A stretch of DNA of 64,000 nucleotides from Bacteroides luhongzhouii (GCF_009193295.2 NZ_CP059973.1:3596001-3660000); one strand, 5' to 3'. Counted from the first letter of the stretch, positions 34,319 to 44,825 are shown. Numbers and translations are program-made. Notes: generated by a model from the letters alone, not told the origin.

Positions 34319-35314
34319 AAAAGTTAATAAATGTAAACGGGGGATGCCACCTCCGATATAATCTCCGGTTTTTGTATTCTTTATATGATATATGGGCATA
34401 TCAGTTTTATGACTGATCTTTTGGGCAATTTTCTATTAGAATGGCCAGGATATATTCTATTTTGTTATATGCCTTGGTTTTTCTTCAAATCAGGTATGTA
34501 TTATAAGGGAGCTGTTCCGATTCAGACCATAAGAAAAGGCGTCAGACGATTATTGATACCTTATTTGGTTTTTACTTTGCTGGGCTGTGGAGTGATTGCT
34601 TTATTCTCTCTGCTAAAAGGAGACTTTAATTTTACCATAATGATAAAGAATGCTATACTTCATATTTTGCAACAGGAATCTGCTGATGGAAACAATGCTC
34701 TATGGTTCTTGATGGTTTTGTTTATAGTGAATGTGGTATTGTCTCTAAGTAATGCTCGAAAGATAAATTATGTGATATGGCTGTCGAGCATTGTTATGGC
34801 GTCGCTTACGCCTCTTTTTGATTGTAATCCTTGGCGGTGGATGAATGTGTTGCCTGCTATGGTATTTGTGTTTTCGGGCTTTATATTGAATAAGAATCAT
34901 TGGATGCAATATCGGGTTACATTTTGGTTGGCTATCGTATGCTTTCTGATAATCATAATTTTTTCCCCTTCATACGTGGAGTTTTACCCCAATGTCCTTT
35001 ATCGGGGAAATTATACACTATGGATTCTCTCTGCCCTCTCTATGATTGTAATACTTTATCGAGGTGTGGAATATTTTAAAGATAGTATCTGTTTGAAGCC
35101 GTTTGCAATCATTGGTCGAAATACGATGACGTTATATGTATGTCATTGGTCATTACTGCTGGTGGTAAAAATGGTTGCCGATACTTTTCATTTGACACCG
35201 ATACATACGCTTATCCTTATGTCACTTACTTGCGTGGTGTTTTTGCCTTTTTGTCAATATTGCATAAAACGGTTCCATTGGGAGATAATTATCGGAGAAA
35301 CTAAAAACAACTAA
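34315..35314 (+). pseudogene. Membrane acyltransferase, family 3, out of frame at a G tract
   Basis: The ATG at 34315 overlaps the previous stop (ATGA), as elsewhere in this operon, but reads only 33 codons (MKKLINVNGGCHL). A shifted frame runs from just after 34336 to 35314 and contains the missing N-terminus, GDATSDIISGFCILYMIYGH, followed by IPYLVFTLLGCGVIALF and ten or so helices. With four Gs in place of five at 34339-34343 the two join into an intact protein of about 333 residues. An internal start at 34385 would lack the first helix. It may be decayed, phase-off, or a sequencing error. Confidence 0.72.
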
Positions 35315-35321
35315 TTAATTT

Positions 35322-36755
35322 ATGCCGGAATCATTGAAACAAAAAACAATAAAGGGGCTGACTTGGAATGCGGTTAATAATTTTATTACTCGTGGGATAA
35401 GTTTTCTATTGGGTATTCTATTAGCTCGATTGCTCTCTCCAGGCGATTATGGCTTAATTGCCATGATTAGCGTATTTATCGCTATCCTGTCTGTTTTTAT
35501 TGACAGTGGTATGACAAACGCACTTATCCGTAAGCAAGATCGTTCGGAAGCGGATCTCGCTACTGTTTTTTATTTTAATTTGGCTGTCAGTTGTCTCATC
35601 TATGTTGTGATGTTTGTCTCTGCCCCTTTCATTGCCGATTTCTACCGGATGCCGCAACTTGTACTGCTTACCCGTATACTTACTATTGGCATTGTGATTG
35701 GTGCATTTGGAGGCATTCAAGGGGCGGTGATGAGTATCAATCTAGACTTTAAGACACCTGCCAAGATTTCCATTGTAAGCACACTGCTGTCCGGAATTAT
35801 TGGTATATTGTTTGCTTTTATGGGATATGGCGTTTGGGCTTTGGTCATACAGAGCCTTGTAGCTACAACTATTGGCACATTAGGGAAAATTTATTTTGTC
35901 CGTTGGAGGCCATCTGAACCGTTTTCCAAACAATCGTTTAAAGAATTGTTCGGATTCAGTTCTAAATTATTGGCCTCTTGGCTCATTGGAAGCATCTATG
36001 AAAATATGTATACAATGGTGATCGGAAAGTTTTTTTCAGCTGTTCAGCTTGGACTCTATGCTCGTGCGCAGAGTATGGCACAGTTCCCTTCAAGCAATGC
36101 TACAGGTGTATTGCAGAGTGTCACTTATCCGGTATTGGCTAAAATGCAGGATGATAATGATCGGCTTGCCCATAATTATCGTCGTATGCTTCGCCTTTCC
36201 GCTTATATTATTTTTCCTATGATGATCGGTCTTTCGTCGGTATCCGCATCTTTTATACATTTTGTGTTGACAGACAAATGGGTGGAGGCTGTTCCTTATC
36301 TGCAAATTATCTGTTTTGCTTTTATGTGGTATCCCATCCATGCCATCAATCTCAATCTGCTTCAAGTAAAGGGAAGGAGTGACCTTTTCCTGCGTTTGGA
36401 AATTATTAAGCGTATCATGGGTGTGATTATGTTGTGTGTCACTATCCCTTTAGGTTTGATGGCCATGTGTTATGGATGTGTGCTGATGTCTGTCATATCG
36501 CTTGTAATCAATACTTATTATACAGGAAAACTTATTCATGTGGGTTTCATCAAGCAGATGGGCGATTTAATGCCTGTTTTTATCGACTGCATATTGATGG
36601 GGGGAGTTTGTTATTTAGTCCAACTGCCTTTTATAAATAGTGGGATTCGGCTTTTCATCGCTGTAGTGACAGGTGTAGTTTACTACATAGGAAGCAGCTA
36701 TGTACGCCATTCATCCGAAATGCAGGAGGTGTTGTCTTTAATAAAAAGGAAATAA
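35322..36755 (+). CDS. wzx: Wzx-type polysaccharide flippase (WzxC/TuaB-like)
   Basis: 477 residues, about 12-14 membrane helices. N-terminal KTIKGLTWNAVNNFITRGISFLLGILLARLLSPGDYGLIAM is the standard start of WzxC-like MOP exporters, with RAQSMAQFPSSNATGVLQSVTYPVLAKMQ in the middle. It flips lipid-linked repeat units across the inner membrane for the Wzy polymerase at 44826. Only flippase in the locus. Confidence 0.93.
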   Translation: MPESLKQKTIKGLTWNAVNNFITRGISFLLGILLARLLSPGDYGLIAMISVFIAILSVFIDSGMTNALIRKQDRSEADLATVFYFNLAVSCLIYVVMFVSAPFIADFYRMPQLVLLTRILTIGIVIGAFGGIQGAVMSINLDFKTPAKISIVSTLLSGIIGILFAFMGYGVWALVIQSLVATTIGTLGKIYFVRWRPSEPFSKQSFKELFGFSSKLLASWLIGSIYENMYTMVIGKFFSAVQLGLYARAQSMAQFPSSNATGVLQSVTYPVLAKMQDDNDRLAHNYRRMLRLSAYIIFPMMIGLSSVSASFIHFVLTDKWVEAVPYLQIICFAFMWYPIHAINLNLLQVKGRSDLFLRLEIIKRIMGVIMLCVTIPLGLMAMCYGCVLMSVISLVINTYYTGKLIHVGFIKQMGDLMPVFIDCILMGGVCYLVQLPFINSGIRLFIAVVTGVVYYIGSSYVRHSSEMQEVLSLIKRK

Positions 36756-36762
36756 TAGATTT

Positions 36763-37743
36763 ATGAATAAAACACATTTCAATTACATTATTGCAGCCCC
36801 TTCTTATGACCCCAATAGTGGAGGTAGCATTGTGCTGCACAAACTTTGCGACCTGCTTAATGCGCAAGGGGAAAAAGCGATGCTTTGTCCTATGGATTTT
36901 TGTGACTATTTCTTGAATGGCGCTACAAAATGGCAAACTTTCATGCATCGTGTTTGTCATCCTGTTTACACACGTCGTTATTATAAATTGCTTACATACA
37001 ATTGCAGGAAATTTGAGACAAACCCGCTTTGGAATACCCCGATAGTAGAACCTGTGAAACTTTTTTTTAGTTTTGGTTTGCCTCGAACCATTGTAGTCTA
37101 TCCCGAAATGTTGAGTGGAAATATGCTGGGTGCAAAGAATGTGGTACGCTACTTTATGCACAATCCCGGCCATTTTACAGGGAAAGCGGAATATGGGCAA
37201 GGTGAGTTATATATTCGTTATTCCAATAGTTTTGCCCGGAATTATGTGCCGCAAGCCGGATCGAAAGTATCCTCGCTTCTGATGACTATCTCTGTCACTC
37301 CTTCCTGTTATAATCGTGAAGGTGTAGCCCGAAAGCGTGAAGGAACCGCTTATATTGTCCGTAAGGGAAAGGGTAAGAAAATGGTGCACGATATGGAACA
37401 TTCTATTTTGCTTGATGGCAAATCACACGAAGAAGTGGCCTCTATATTAAAGCGGGTAGAACGACTGGTCTCCTATGATCCTGTAACTGCTTATAGTTCA
37501 TTTGCACTACTTTGCGGTTGTCCTAGTGTTATTGTATTAGGTGATAATGAAACTCCGAGTACTTATCATCCTGATACTGTGATGCAACGTATGTTTGCTT
37601 ATGCTATGGATGACCATCATGTGGATATGGACGAGGCTGTAGCATGGGCTGAAAAACGAGTAGCTGTGCAAAACGAGAAAAATGAACAACTTGTCAAGAC
37701 TTTCATCATTGAAAGTCAAGCTTTCTTTCAAAATGAACGATGA
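36763..37743 (+). CDS. Putative glycosyltransferase-like capsule protein
   Basis: 326 residues, soluble. I do not recognise a named family with certainty. The N-terminus FNYIIAAPSYDPNSGGSIVLHKLCDLL fits the first beta-alpha unit of a GT-B glycosyltransferase, and the C-terminal half has VSYDPVTAYSSFALLCGCPSVIVLGD, which looks like the donor-binding domain of some capsule transferases. No Lys/Glu catalytic pair of GT4 is evident. It sits between wzx and a GT2 gene. Confidence 0.6.
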   Translation: MNKTHFNYIIAAPSYDPNSGGSIVLHKLCDLLNAQGEKAMLCPMDFCDYFLNGATKWQTFMHRVCHPVYTRRYYKLLTYNCRKFETNPLWNTPIVEPVKLFFSFGLPRTIVVYPEMLSGNMLGAKNVVRYFMHNPGHFTGKAEYGQGELYIRYSNSFARNYVPQAGSKVSSLLMTISVTPSCYNREGVARKREGTAYIVRKGKGKKMVHDMEHSILLDGKSHEEVASILKRVERLVSYDPVTAYSSFALLCGCPSVIVLGDNETPSTYHPDTVMQRMFAYAMDDHHVDMDEAVAWAEKRVAVQNEKNEQLVKTFIIESQAFFQNER

Positions 37744-38704
37744 AAAGATAATGAAGAATCCTTTAGTCTCTGTTTTAATACCCAATTATTGTCATGCCTC
37801 CTATCTAAATGAACGTATTGATAGTGTATTGGCGCAAACTTATCAGAACTTTGAGGTGATAATCATGGATGATTGTTCTACTGATAATAGTCGTGAAGTT
37901 ATAGAACAGTATCGCAATCATCCTCGTGTCAGAGAGATAGTATATAATGAAATTAATAGTGGGTCCACTTTCAATCAGTGGGACAAAGGTATCACTATGG
38001 CGGGTGGTGAACTGATATGGATCGCTGAAAGTGATGACTCATGTCGTCCAGAGTTACTCGAACGTCTGGTAGAACAGTTTGAACAGACGGAAGATTTAGC
38101 GGTGGCCTATGTTCAATCGGTATTAATTAATACTTATGGAGAAGTGATAAAAATGCCGGTTGAGAAAGGAAATCCTATTATATATGATGGACGATATTTT
38201 ATACGTACTCACCTGCTGTATGGAACTTGCATTATTAATGCTAGTATGGCGATATTCAGTCGTGAAAAATCTTTGGGCATTGATCGTTGTTTTAAACAAT
38301 TTAAAAGTGTGGGAGATTGGATGTTTTGGGTCTTGATGGCTGAAACGGGCAAAGTGGCTGAAGTACGTGAACCACTCAACTATTTTAGACGACATGAGGG
38401 AACGGTGACAAGTAAATGCTACCTTGATGGTACGAGTATGATTAACACTAAGAATATTGTTGATTATATTTTAGATAGGAGGATTATATCAAAATATCGT
38501 CATCGAATGGTATATGTTTATTTTATCAGATATATTAAATCTTTTCAATTTGAAAATGATGATGTTTATAATAAAGTGTTGACAGTTTGGACTTTATTAC
38601 CTATTAACTCAATATATTATAAATGGTACCCTATAGAATGTTTTTATTCAAGACAAAAAGAAAAAATTTATCGATTCCTTAGAAAAACAGGTTTAATTTT
38701 CTAA
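37733..38704 (+). CDS. Glycosyltransferase, family 2
   Basis: About 323 residues from the ATG at 37733, overlapping the previous stop. The ATG at 37751 (MKNPLVSVLIPNYCHASYL) is also possible. GT-A fold marks: VSVLIPNYCHASYLNERIDSVLAQTYQNFEVIIMDDCSTDNS, then the metal-binding WIAESDDSCRPELLERLV. The acceptor part has SMAIFSREKSLGI and a VGDWMFWVLMAETGKV segment. It should add one sugar of the repeat unit at the cytoplasmic face. The sugar cannot be inferred. Confidence 0.85.
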   Translation: MNDEKIMKNPLVSVLIPNYCHASYLNERIDSVLAQTYQNFEVIIMDDCSTDNSREVIEQYRNHPRVREIVYNEINSGSTFNQWDKGITMAGGELIWIAESDDSCRPELLERLVEQFEQTEDLAVAYVQSVLINTYGEVIKMPVEKGNPIIYDGRYFIRTHLLYGTCIINASMAIFSREKSLGIDRCFKQFKSVGDWMFWVLMAETGKVAEVREPLNYFRRHEGTVTSKCYLDGTSMINTKNIVDYILDRRIISKYRHRMVYVYFIRYIKSFQFENDDVYNKVLTVWTLLPINSIYYKWYPIECFYSRQKEKIYRFLRKTGLIF

Positions 38705-38715
38705 ATATTTATATT

Positions 38716-39693
38716 ATGAAAGTCACTGTATTAATGCCCATATACAATGCTGAAAAGTATGTGTGTAATGCAATAGATTCTTTATTGTGCCAGACTTCTA
38801 AAAACTGGAAGCTGATATGTGTTGATGATGGTTCTAGTGACTCTTCGGCTCAAATTGTTGAGGAATATTGTCAAAAGGATAGTCGTATATTTTTGTTAAA
38901 GCAAACGAATGCAGGCCCAGCAGTAGCCCGTGCCCGTGCGATTGAGAAAGTAGATACAGAATATGTATCTATATTAGATTCAGATGATGCATATGCTCCC
39001 GATTATGTGGAGCTGATGTTAAAGAGAGCAGCGGAGACAAATGCAGATTCTATAGTACCGAATGTGGAATTTTATTGTGCTAATATGGTTAATCTTCCTC
39101 GTTTGTTTGAAAAGAGAAATCTTACAGAAATGATGGAAATAGAAGATGGTAGAACAGCTTTTTCAATGACTATCCCTTGGAGATTACATGGATGGCAAAT
39201 GATTCGTACCTCGCTGGTGAAGCAATATTATACTGTTGAAACAGCTTCATATAGTAAGTTTAATTCCGATGAATATATTACTCGTCTTCTTTATTTGAAG
39301 AGTAATAAGACAGTTATGTGTGCAGCTATTTACAAATACAGAATAACACCAGATTCTATTACTCGTAAGCCATCTATTAAGAAATTCGATTATTTGCTAA
39401 CCTTGGATAAAGTATTGACTTTGTGCATTGCAGAACATATTGATGATTGTGTGATTTTAAATGTATATAATGACTATTATTTAACTCTCATTAAGATGTG
39501 GAAATTGGCAAATGAACTTGGTGTAGAAGAGAAAAAAAAAGGTCGTGAAATGGTACAATATGCCTACAGTATGTCATATAAACAAAAGTTAAAGAATAAG
39601 ATTCTTAGGAATGCTTCTCTAAAAACATGGCTAAAACTGAAATTCTCTTTATTACATTTTGGGATTATAAGGTTTCTCTCTATGTATTATTAA
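38716..39693 (+). CDS. Glycosyltransferase, family 2
   Basis: 325 residues. Starts MKVTVLMPIYNAEKYVCNAIDSL, with VDDGSSDSSAQIVEEY and the DxD-like YVSILDSDDAYAPDYVE near residue 88. A basic C-terminal region (KQKLKNKILRNASLKTWLKLKF) may associate with the membrane. Gap to the previous gene is 11 bases. Confidence 0.87.
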   Translation: MKVTVLMPIYNAEKYVCNAIDSLLCQTSKNWKLICVDDGSSDSSAQIVEEYCQKDSRIFLLKQTNAGPAVARARAIEKVDTEYVSILDSDDAYAPDYVELMLKRAAETNADSIVPNVEFYCANMVNLPRLFEKRNLTEMMEIEDGRTAFSMTIPWRLHGWQMIRTSLVKQYYTVETASYSKFNSDEYITRLLYLKSNKTVMCAAIYKYRITPDSITRKPSIKKFDYLLTLDKVLTLCIAEHIDDCVILNVYNDYYLTLIKMWKLANELGVEEKKKGREMVQYAYSMSYKQKLKNKILRNASLKTWLKLKFSLLHFGIIRFLSMYY

Positions 39694-39702
39694 TAGAAAA
39701 TT

Positions 39703-40702
39703 ATGTCTCCAATGATTAAGGTTGTGAAAAATGGAAAAGGGCGTAATAGCAGTGTTGAGTTATTGAGAGTAGTTTCAATGATATTTATCATTATTCATCA
39801 TTTTCTTTCTAGAAATTATGGATTGTATGTGATTAGTAATGAGTTAGCAGAACAAGATGATGTGCTTCTAAAACTTTTAGTTCAACAGGTTGGTGGTTTA
39901 GGGGTACCTTGTTTTATGTTTATATCAGGCTATTATAGTATGACATTTCGGAAGGAGAGATTTGTAGATATGATAATTCAATGTTTTATGTATGCTCTAA
40001 TAGGAGCCATAGGTCTCTATATATTTTATTCAATTATAGCATGGCAAACGGTTCTATTTCCAATAAATTGTTGGTGGTTTATAGCTGCTTATCTTGTTGT
40101 TTATATGTTATCTCCTGGATTAAACTATATGTTTGAAAATTTGTCGGGAAAAAGTAATGGATTAATAATTGTTTTTTTGTATTTTTTACTTATTGGTGAT
40201 TTCTTTGAACATAGCGCCCGTATTGGAGGATTTATGGTCCTTGTTACTATCTATCTTAGTGCAAAATTTATAAAAAAAATATATTGTGACACGCTATAGT
40301 AGTATAGGAAAATTTACAGGTTGGATTTTTATCGTTGGTATGTTAATAAAATTTTTTTTAGTATGGGGCTCTGTGGAAACGTTGCATATGGGAGCTATTA
40401 CTATAGTTCGTTCTATAAATAATCCCTTTAATATACTATTAGTGGGAACTTTGGTCATTGCGGTTGATAAGGTATATTTTAAGTCGAGAATTGTAAATCT
40501 ATTTGCTGCTAGTTCTCTTGCTGTCTATCTATTACACGAAGGAGGGTTTGGACAGCGATTGTTTAGCTCTATGTTTAAATGTGAAGAATTTAGTTTGTTG
40601 CAGTATGTGATTTCGGCTGTACTTATCTATATTTTTATTGCCATTTGTGATTTTGTAATTTATAAATATGTGAGAAAACCTTTGGTTGATAAATTAATGT
40701 GA
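39703..40702 (+). pseudogene. Membrane acyltransferase, family 3, split by an A-tract frameshift
   Basis: 39703-40299 encodes an acyltransferase start (NSSVELLRVVSMIFIIIHHF, GVPCFMFISGYYSM, INCWWFIAAYLVVYMLSPGLNYM) and stops after FIKKIYCDTL. The rest continues in the next frame to 40702 (TRYSSIGKFTGW, FAASSLAVYLLHEGGFGQ, VRKPLVDKLM). An A8 run lies at 40272-40279. With A7 the frames join as KFIKKYIVTRYSSIGKF, giving about 330 residues. Either phase-off, a real pseudogene, or a homopolymer sequencing error. Confidence 0.78.
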
Positions 40703-40746
40703 GTAACTTTTTTTATTGAAAGTGAAGTTAAATTGTAATTTGGATA

Positions 40747-41634
40747 ATGTGTCAGATGAAAAAATTTACTATAATAATACCTCACCATAATATACCTAAT
40801 CTATTAGAACGATGTTTGCGGTCTATTCCTAAAAGAGATGATCTTCAAGTAATAATTATAGATGATAATAGTGATCCGGAGAAAGTGGATTTTGAGAATT
40901 TTCCAGGTCTACATGAAGAACATGTAGAGGTGATATTTACTAAAGAGGGTAAAGGAGCTGGCTACGCTCGGAATGTGGGTATTGCTCAAGCTAATAGTAA
41001 ATGGTTACTATTTGCAGACGCAGATGATTTGTATTCAGAAGGTTTTAATGAATTTCTAGACAAGTATGGAGATACTGATGCTGATGTGGTTTATTTCGCA
41101 AATATAAATGTTGATACTAAAACAATGAAACCTGTTGAAGGAGGCATTCAAATATCAGAGATGATACAAATATGTATGGAGACAGGAAACTTTGATTTAC
41201 TTCGCTATAAGTCAGATACTCCTTGGTCGAAAATGGTGAGAATGAGTGTGATTAAGAAATATTCAATTTGTTATCATGAAATACCAGCAGGGAATGATGT
41301 TTGGTTTAGTTCGAATATAGGCTATTATGCACAGCATATAAAACTCTGTGATAAACCTATATATATATATACTATGCGTAATGGATCTATACAACATACG
41401 CCAAATAAGGAAAATCTTTTAGCTAGAATTCATGAAGCATATGTGATGAATAATTTTTTGAGAAACATTGATAAGTTGGAGTTTTATGCAGAGTCGTGGC
41501 CAGCATTCCTGAATTTGAGAAAGGTTAGTGTATGGTTATTTGCTAAAGAGATAATACCGTATTTTATTAAGACACCCAAATTTGTCTTGTGGAAACATAT
41601 TAAGTATAGTTTTAAGAAGTATTTTAAGATGTAA
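40747..41634 (+). CDS. Glycosyltransferase, family 2
   Basis: About 295 residues (start at 40747, or MKKFTIIIPHHN at 40756). GT-A marks are IIIPHHNIPNLLERCLRSIP, IIDDNSDPEKVDFENFPG and FADADDLYSEGFNEFL with its DxD. The following 102 bases to 41736 are AT-rich without a gene. Confidence 0.86.
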   Translation: MCQMKKFTIIIPHHNIPNLLERCLRSIPKRDDLQVIIIDDNSDPEKVDFENFPGLHEEHVEVIFTKEGKGAGYARNVGIAQANSKWLLFADADDLYSEGFNEFLDKYGDTDADVVYFANINVDTKTMKPVEGGIQISEMIQICMETGNFDLLRYKSDTPWSKMVRMSVIKKYSICYHEIPAGNDVWFSSNIGYYAQHIKLCDKPIYIYTMRNGSIQHTPNKENLLARIHEAYVMNNFLRNIDKLEFYAESWPAFLNLRKVSVWLFAKEIIPYFIKTPKFVLWKHIKYSFKKYFKM

Positions 41635-41736
41635 TTTCAATAAATAACCTACTGTTTATTATGGGATACTAATGAATTTTATTAATTTATGCTGTAAGTT
41701 AGAATGCTGTTTTTAAGAGAATATTAATAATAATTG

Positions 41737-42681
41737 ATGCAACGTATTGAATATATCGACTTCATGAAAGGCATAGCAATCTTTTTGGTTGTATTGGGGC
41801 ACGTTTATCAGTTCTGTTTTAAAGATACCGGACAGGTATTTCAGTTTATTTATATCTTTCATATGCCTTTCTTCTTTCTTTTGTCCGGTTATTTTGCCCA
41901 ACGTACAAGAGTAAATGTGGATTTCTTTAAAAAGAAAACGATTAGTTTGCTTTTCCCTTTTGTTTTTGGAGGTTCTCTTTTTGCTTTGCTTAATGGGCAG
42001 ATGCAAGCCTACATATATAATGATTTTCATGCGGGTTATTGGTTTCTTTGGAGTTTGTGGCACTGCTGGTTGCTGTTTGCTCTTATGCTGAAGATTATTG
42101 AATGGCTGAAGATAAAGTATGGGGTTCTACAGATTGGGGTGTTGCTACTTCCTTTTTTGATTTCAAAATTGTTCAATGATTCCACTCCTTACGGACTTTC
42201 ATTTTCTTTTACTTTTGCTTTTTATCGTTTCTTTATCCTGGGATACATGATAGGCAAATATAAATGGATGGAAAGTTGGTTGTCTAAAGAGTTTGTACAA
42301 GCTATATGTTTGATTCTGTTTGTGCTTTTCTACTGTATGGCTGATAGTGCTTTTGTAAAAGCTTTGCCCATGACGGTAGTGCAAGTGTTGTTATGTCTCG
42401 CATTCTTTTCTCTATTGAAGTACATTTACCTGGTTTGTAACCATAAAGTAGGTAGATATGTTATAGGGGGGGGTAAAAAGTCGTTGCATTTGTATGTTTT
42501 TCACTACTATATTATCTACTCGTTTACTTGTGAAGCTTTTAATAATCTGTCTATTGGATGGCAAATGCTTGCTGCATGCTGTGTCTCTTTTCTGATCATA
42601 CTTCTGACATTGTCGTTTGCTTGTTTATTTGAAAAAAACAGATTTCTATCGTACTTATTTTTAGGAAAAATAAAACAATGA
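41737..42681 (+). CDS. Membrane acyltransferase, family 3, with internal G8 tract
   Basis: 314 residues from the ATG at 41737. The family start reads MQRIEYIDFMKGIAIFLVVLGH with catalytic His, then FIYIFHMPFFFLLSGYFA. Near the C-terminus VIGGGKKSLHLYVFHYYII corresponds to the conserved iGk-SL-lYvfH segment, and its Gly-Gly-Gly is encoded by the G8 run 42466-42473. A one-base slip there would remove the last 70 or so residues. In frame here. Confidence 0.86.
   Translation: MQRIEYIDFMKGIAIFLVVLGHVYQFCFKDTGQVFQFIYIFHMPFFFLLSGYFAQRTRVNVDFFKKKTISLLFPFVFGGSLFALLNGQMQAYIYNDFHAGYWFLWSLWHCWLLFALMLKIIEWLKIKYGVLQIGVLLLPFLISKLFNDSTPYGLSFSFTFAFYRFFILGYMIGKYKWMESWLSKEFVQAICLILFVLFYCMADSAFVKALPMTVVQVLLCLAFFSLLKYIYLVCNHKVGRYVIGGGKKSLHLYVFHYYIIYSFTCEAFNNLSIGWQMLAACCVSFLIILLTLSFACLFEKNRFLSYLFLGKIKQ
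42466..42473 (+). repeat. G8 homopolymer inside acyltransferase gene
   Basis: Eight consecutive Gs encoding Gly codons GGG GGG GGT after ATA. Unusual in an AT-rich operon. It is a candidate slipped-strand site. Confidence 0.9.
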
Positions 42682-43949
42682 AAATAGCATTTTATCTACC
42701 CAATAAGAACTTGAAGGAGGTGGATTGTCATAATCTTGAAGAGGGTAATCCGGGTATTGGAGGTACAGAGTATATTATTCAATCCACAGTACACTATATA
42801 CGTAAATTGAGACCTGTGGGGATTGATATTGTTGTGGGCGTGGAGGATGATACAAATATATCTGTTTCAATACATCCCATCGTTAAAGTTTGTTCTATCA
42901 CGGATTTAATAGAACAAACAAATCCGGATTATGTGATATTCAAGTATGTAAATGAAATATATCAAGAAGCTCATAAGGCTGTTGCGACTCGTAAAACTTA
43001 TTTGTTGCCCTGGGCTCATAACTTTATTAGTCGCAGAAATCTTACTGTTTTGGCGAATGATGATAAAGTGGCACGCATCATCTGTGTGAGCCGTGAACAA
43101 CTCAATATGTATCGCGATCATAAGGCTTTCTTGAAGTCGGTTTATATTAACAACGGTATGCCCGTTACTTTTTTGGAGAGTGAGAAAGTTACGATACCAC
43201 CACTAAGTGAACGTCCTCATGAAGTCACTTATATCGGTAGCATAGTTGATTATAAAGGATTCCATCTGTTAGCACAGGCATGGCCGGAGGTTTTAAAGCA
43301 AATACCGGATGCGCGGCTGAATGTAATAGGAAGTGGAAAGCTCTATGATCGTACAGCTCAATTGGGAGACTATGGCATTGCCGAAAAGGATTATGAAAAG
43401 CAATTTATGTCTTATCTGACGGATGATGGAGGAAAGATTATCCCTTCAGTGAAATTTTGGGGTGTACTTGGCGTAGAAAAGAATGATGTGTTGAAACGGA
43501 CAAGGGTAGGAGTCCCCAACCCTTCTGGAATTAGTGAAACATTCTGTATTACTGCTTTGGAGATGCAGGCAATGGGTGCATTGGTGGCAACTATAGATTT
43601 CGGAGGATTTATTAATACAGTATATCGTACAGGAATATTGTACAAACATACTGATGAGTTAGCTGCTAGCATAGTGACTCAAATGAAAAAGAACGAGAAT
43701 GATTTGGAGGGATTTTTTCATTTTATGAAGGAGAATTTTGCTTTTGAAAAAGTTGCAGAAGATTGGGTTAATTTCTTTGATGACTTAGAGAATAATAAAT
43801 TTGAGCCTCTTTCTTATATAGATCGTAATGACAATCTAGCGCGTTTGCGTGAAAAAAATCGTAGTGTTAAAGCTGCACTTCCTTGTGGTTATTTGCTTCC
43901 TACGATTGATTTATACCGCAGCATTTTAAGAAGGTTGAAACTGTGTTGA
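42678..43949 (+). CDS. Glycosyltransferase, GT4-like (GT-B fold)
   Basis: 423 residues. N-terminal IAFYLPNKNLKEVDCHNLEEG, then NPGIGGTEYIIQSTVHYIRKL, which holds the Gly-rich acceptor loop. C-terminal donor half has EVTYIGSIVDYKGFHLLAQAWP, VPNPSGISETFCITALEMQAMGALVAT with the E-x7-E type motif. Its start overlaps the stop of the acyltransferase (ATGA). Confidence 0.85.
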   Translation: MKIAFYLPNKNLKEVDCHNLEEGNPGIGGTEYIIQSTVHYIRKLRPVGIDIVVGVEDDTNISVSIHPIVKVCSITDLIEQTNPDYVIFKYVNEIYQEAHKAVATRKTYLLPWAHNFISRRNLTVLANDDKVARIICVSREQLNMYRDHKAFLKSVYINNGMPVTFLESEKVTIPPLSERPHEVTYIGSIVDYKGFHLLAQAWPEVLKQIPDARLNVIGSGKLYDRTAQLGDYGIAEKDYEKQFMSYLTDDGGKIIPSVKFWGVLGVEKNDVLKRTRVGVPNPSGISETFCITALEMQAMGALVATIDFGGFINTVYRTGILYKHTDELAASIVTQMKKNENDLEGFFHFMKENFAFEKVAEDWVNFFDDLENNKFEPLSYIDRNDNLARLREKNRSVKAALPCGYLLPTIDLYRSILRRLKLC

Positions 43950-43950
43950 T

Positions 43951-44820
43951 ATGGATACTCCATTAGTAACGATAATTATTCCTGTATATAATGCGGAACG
44001 CTTTTTACGCCCATGTTTAGAGAGTATCTTGGCACAACAATATAACCATTGGGAATTGATAGTGATAAATGATGGAAGTCAAGACCATAGTGTTTCTATA
44101 TTGGAAGAATATGCCTATCGTGATGATCGAATAAAGGTGATAAGTAAAATGAATGAGGGGGTTTCTATCGCACGGAACATGGCATTGAAGCAAGCTAAAG
44201 GTGAATGGGTGTATTTTGCAGATGCGGATGATATAGTATATCCTGAAGCTTTGAAAATGTTAGTTGCAAAAATCTTAGAAGAAGATGTCTCTTTGGTAAA
44301 GGCTGATTATAAAGCTATCGGTGAAATGGATGAAGAGTTGTTTGTGAACAAAAAGTACGTGATTCGTGGAAAGCAGGATATTCAAATCTGGGACAAGGAA
44401 GACTTTGTGGATAAAATCATAATGGGAGAATATTTCCTGTGGACCTGTCTTTTCAAAATGGATATTATCCGTAATCGAGAAATAGAATTCCTCCCTCATT
44501 GTAGATTGATGGAAGATGCAGACTTTTTGATAAGTTATATACTACATAGCAATCGAAATGTATATTTGAACTATCCGATTTATGGTTATCGAAAACATTG
44601 CGATGCAGCAACAGTAGGGACTAAAGATTATTCAGAGGATTTATTGATGATTAAAGAACATCTTAGCCCAAATACAGAAAATGCTTTTATAAAAAAGATG
44701 ATTTCAGAGATTGACGATAACTTACAGTTGATAAAAAAGAAAAATTTTGTCATTGTACAATTTATCAAAATAAAGCGATTGATGAGACGAATAGGAATTT
44801 ATCTCTCCTATAAACTTTGA
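43951..44820 (+). CDS. Glycosyltransferase, family 2
   Basis: 289 residues. TPLVTIIIPVYNAERFLRPCLESILAQQYNHWELIVINDGSQDHS at the start, then VSIARNMALKQAKGEWVYFADADDIVYPEAL with the DxD, and EDADFLISYILHSNRNV in the acceptor region. Separated from the previous gene by 1 base. Confidence 0.9.
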   Translation: MDTPLVTIIIPVYNAERFLRPCLESILAQQYNHWELIVINDGSQDHSVSILEEYAYRDDRIKVISKMNEGVSIARNMALKQAKGEWVYFADADDIVYPEALKMLVAKILEEDVSLVKADYKAIGEMDEELFVNKKYVIRGKQDIQIWDKEDFVDKIIMGEYFLWTCLFKMDIIRNREIEFLPHCRLMEDADFLISYILHSNRNVYLNYPIYGYRKHCDAATVGTKDYSEDLLMIKEHLSPNTENAFIKKMISEIDDNLQLIKKKNFVIVQFIKIKRLMRRIGIYLSYKL

Positions 44821-44825
44821 TTAGA

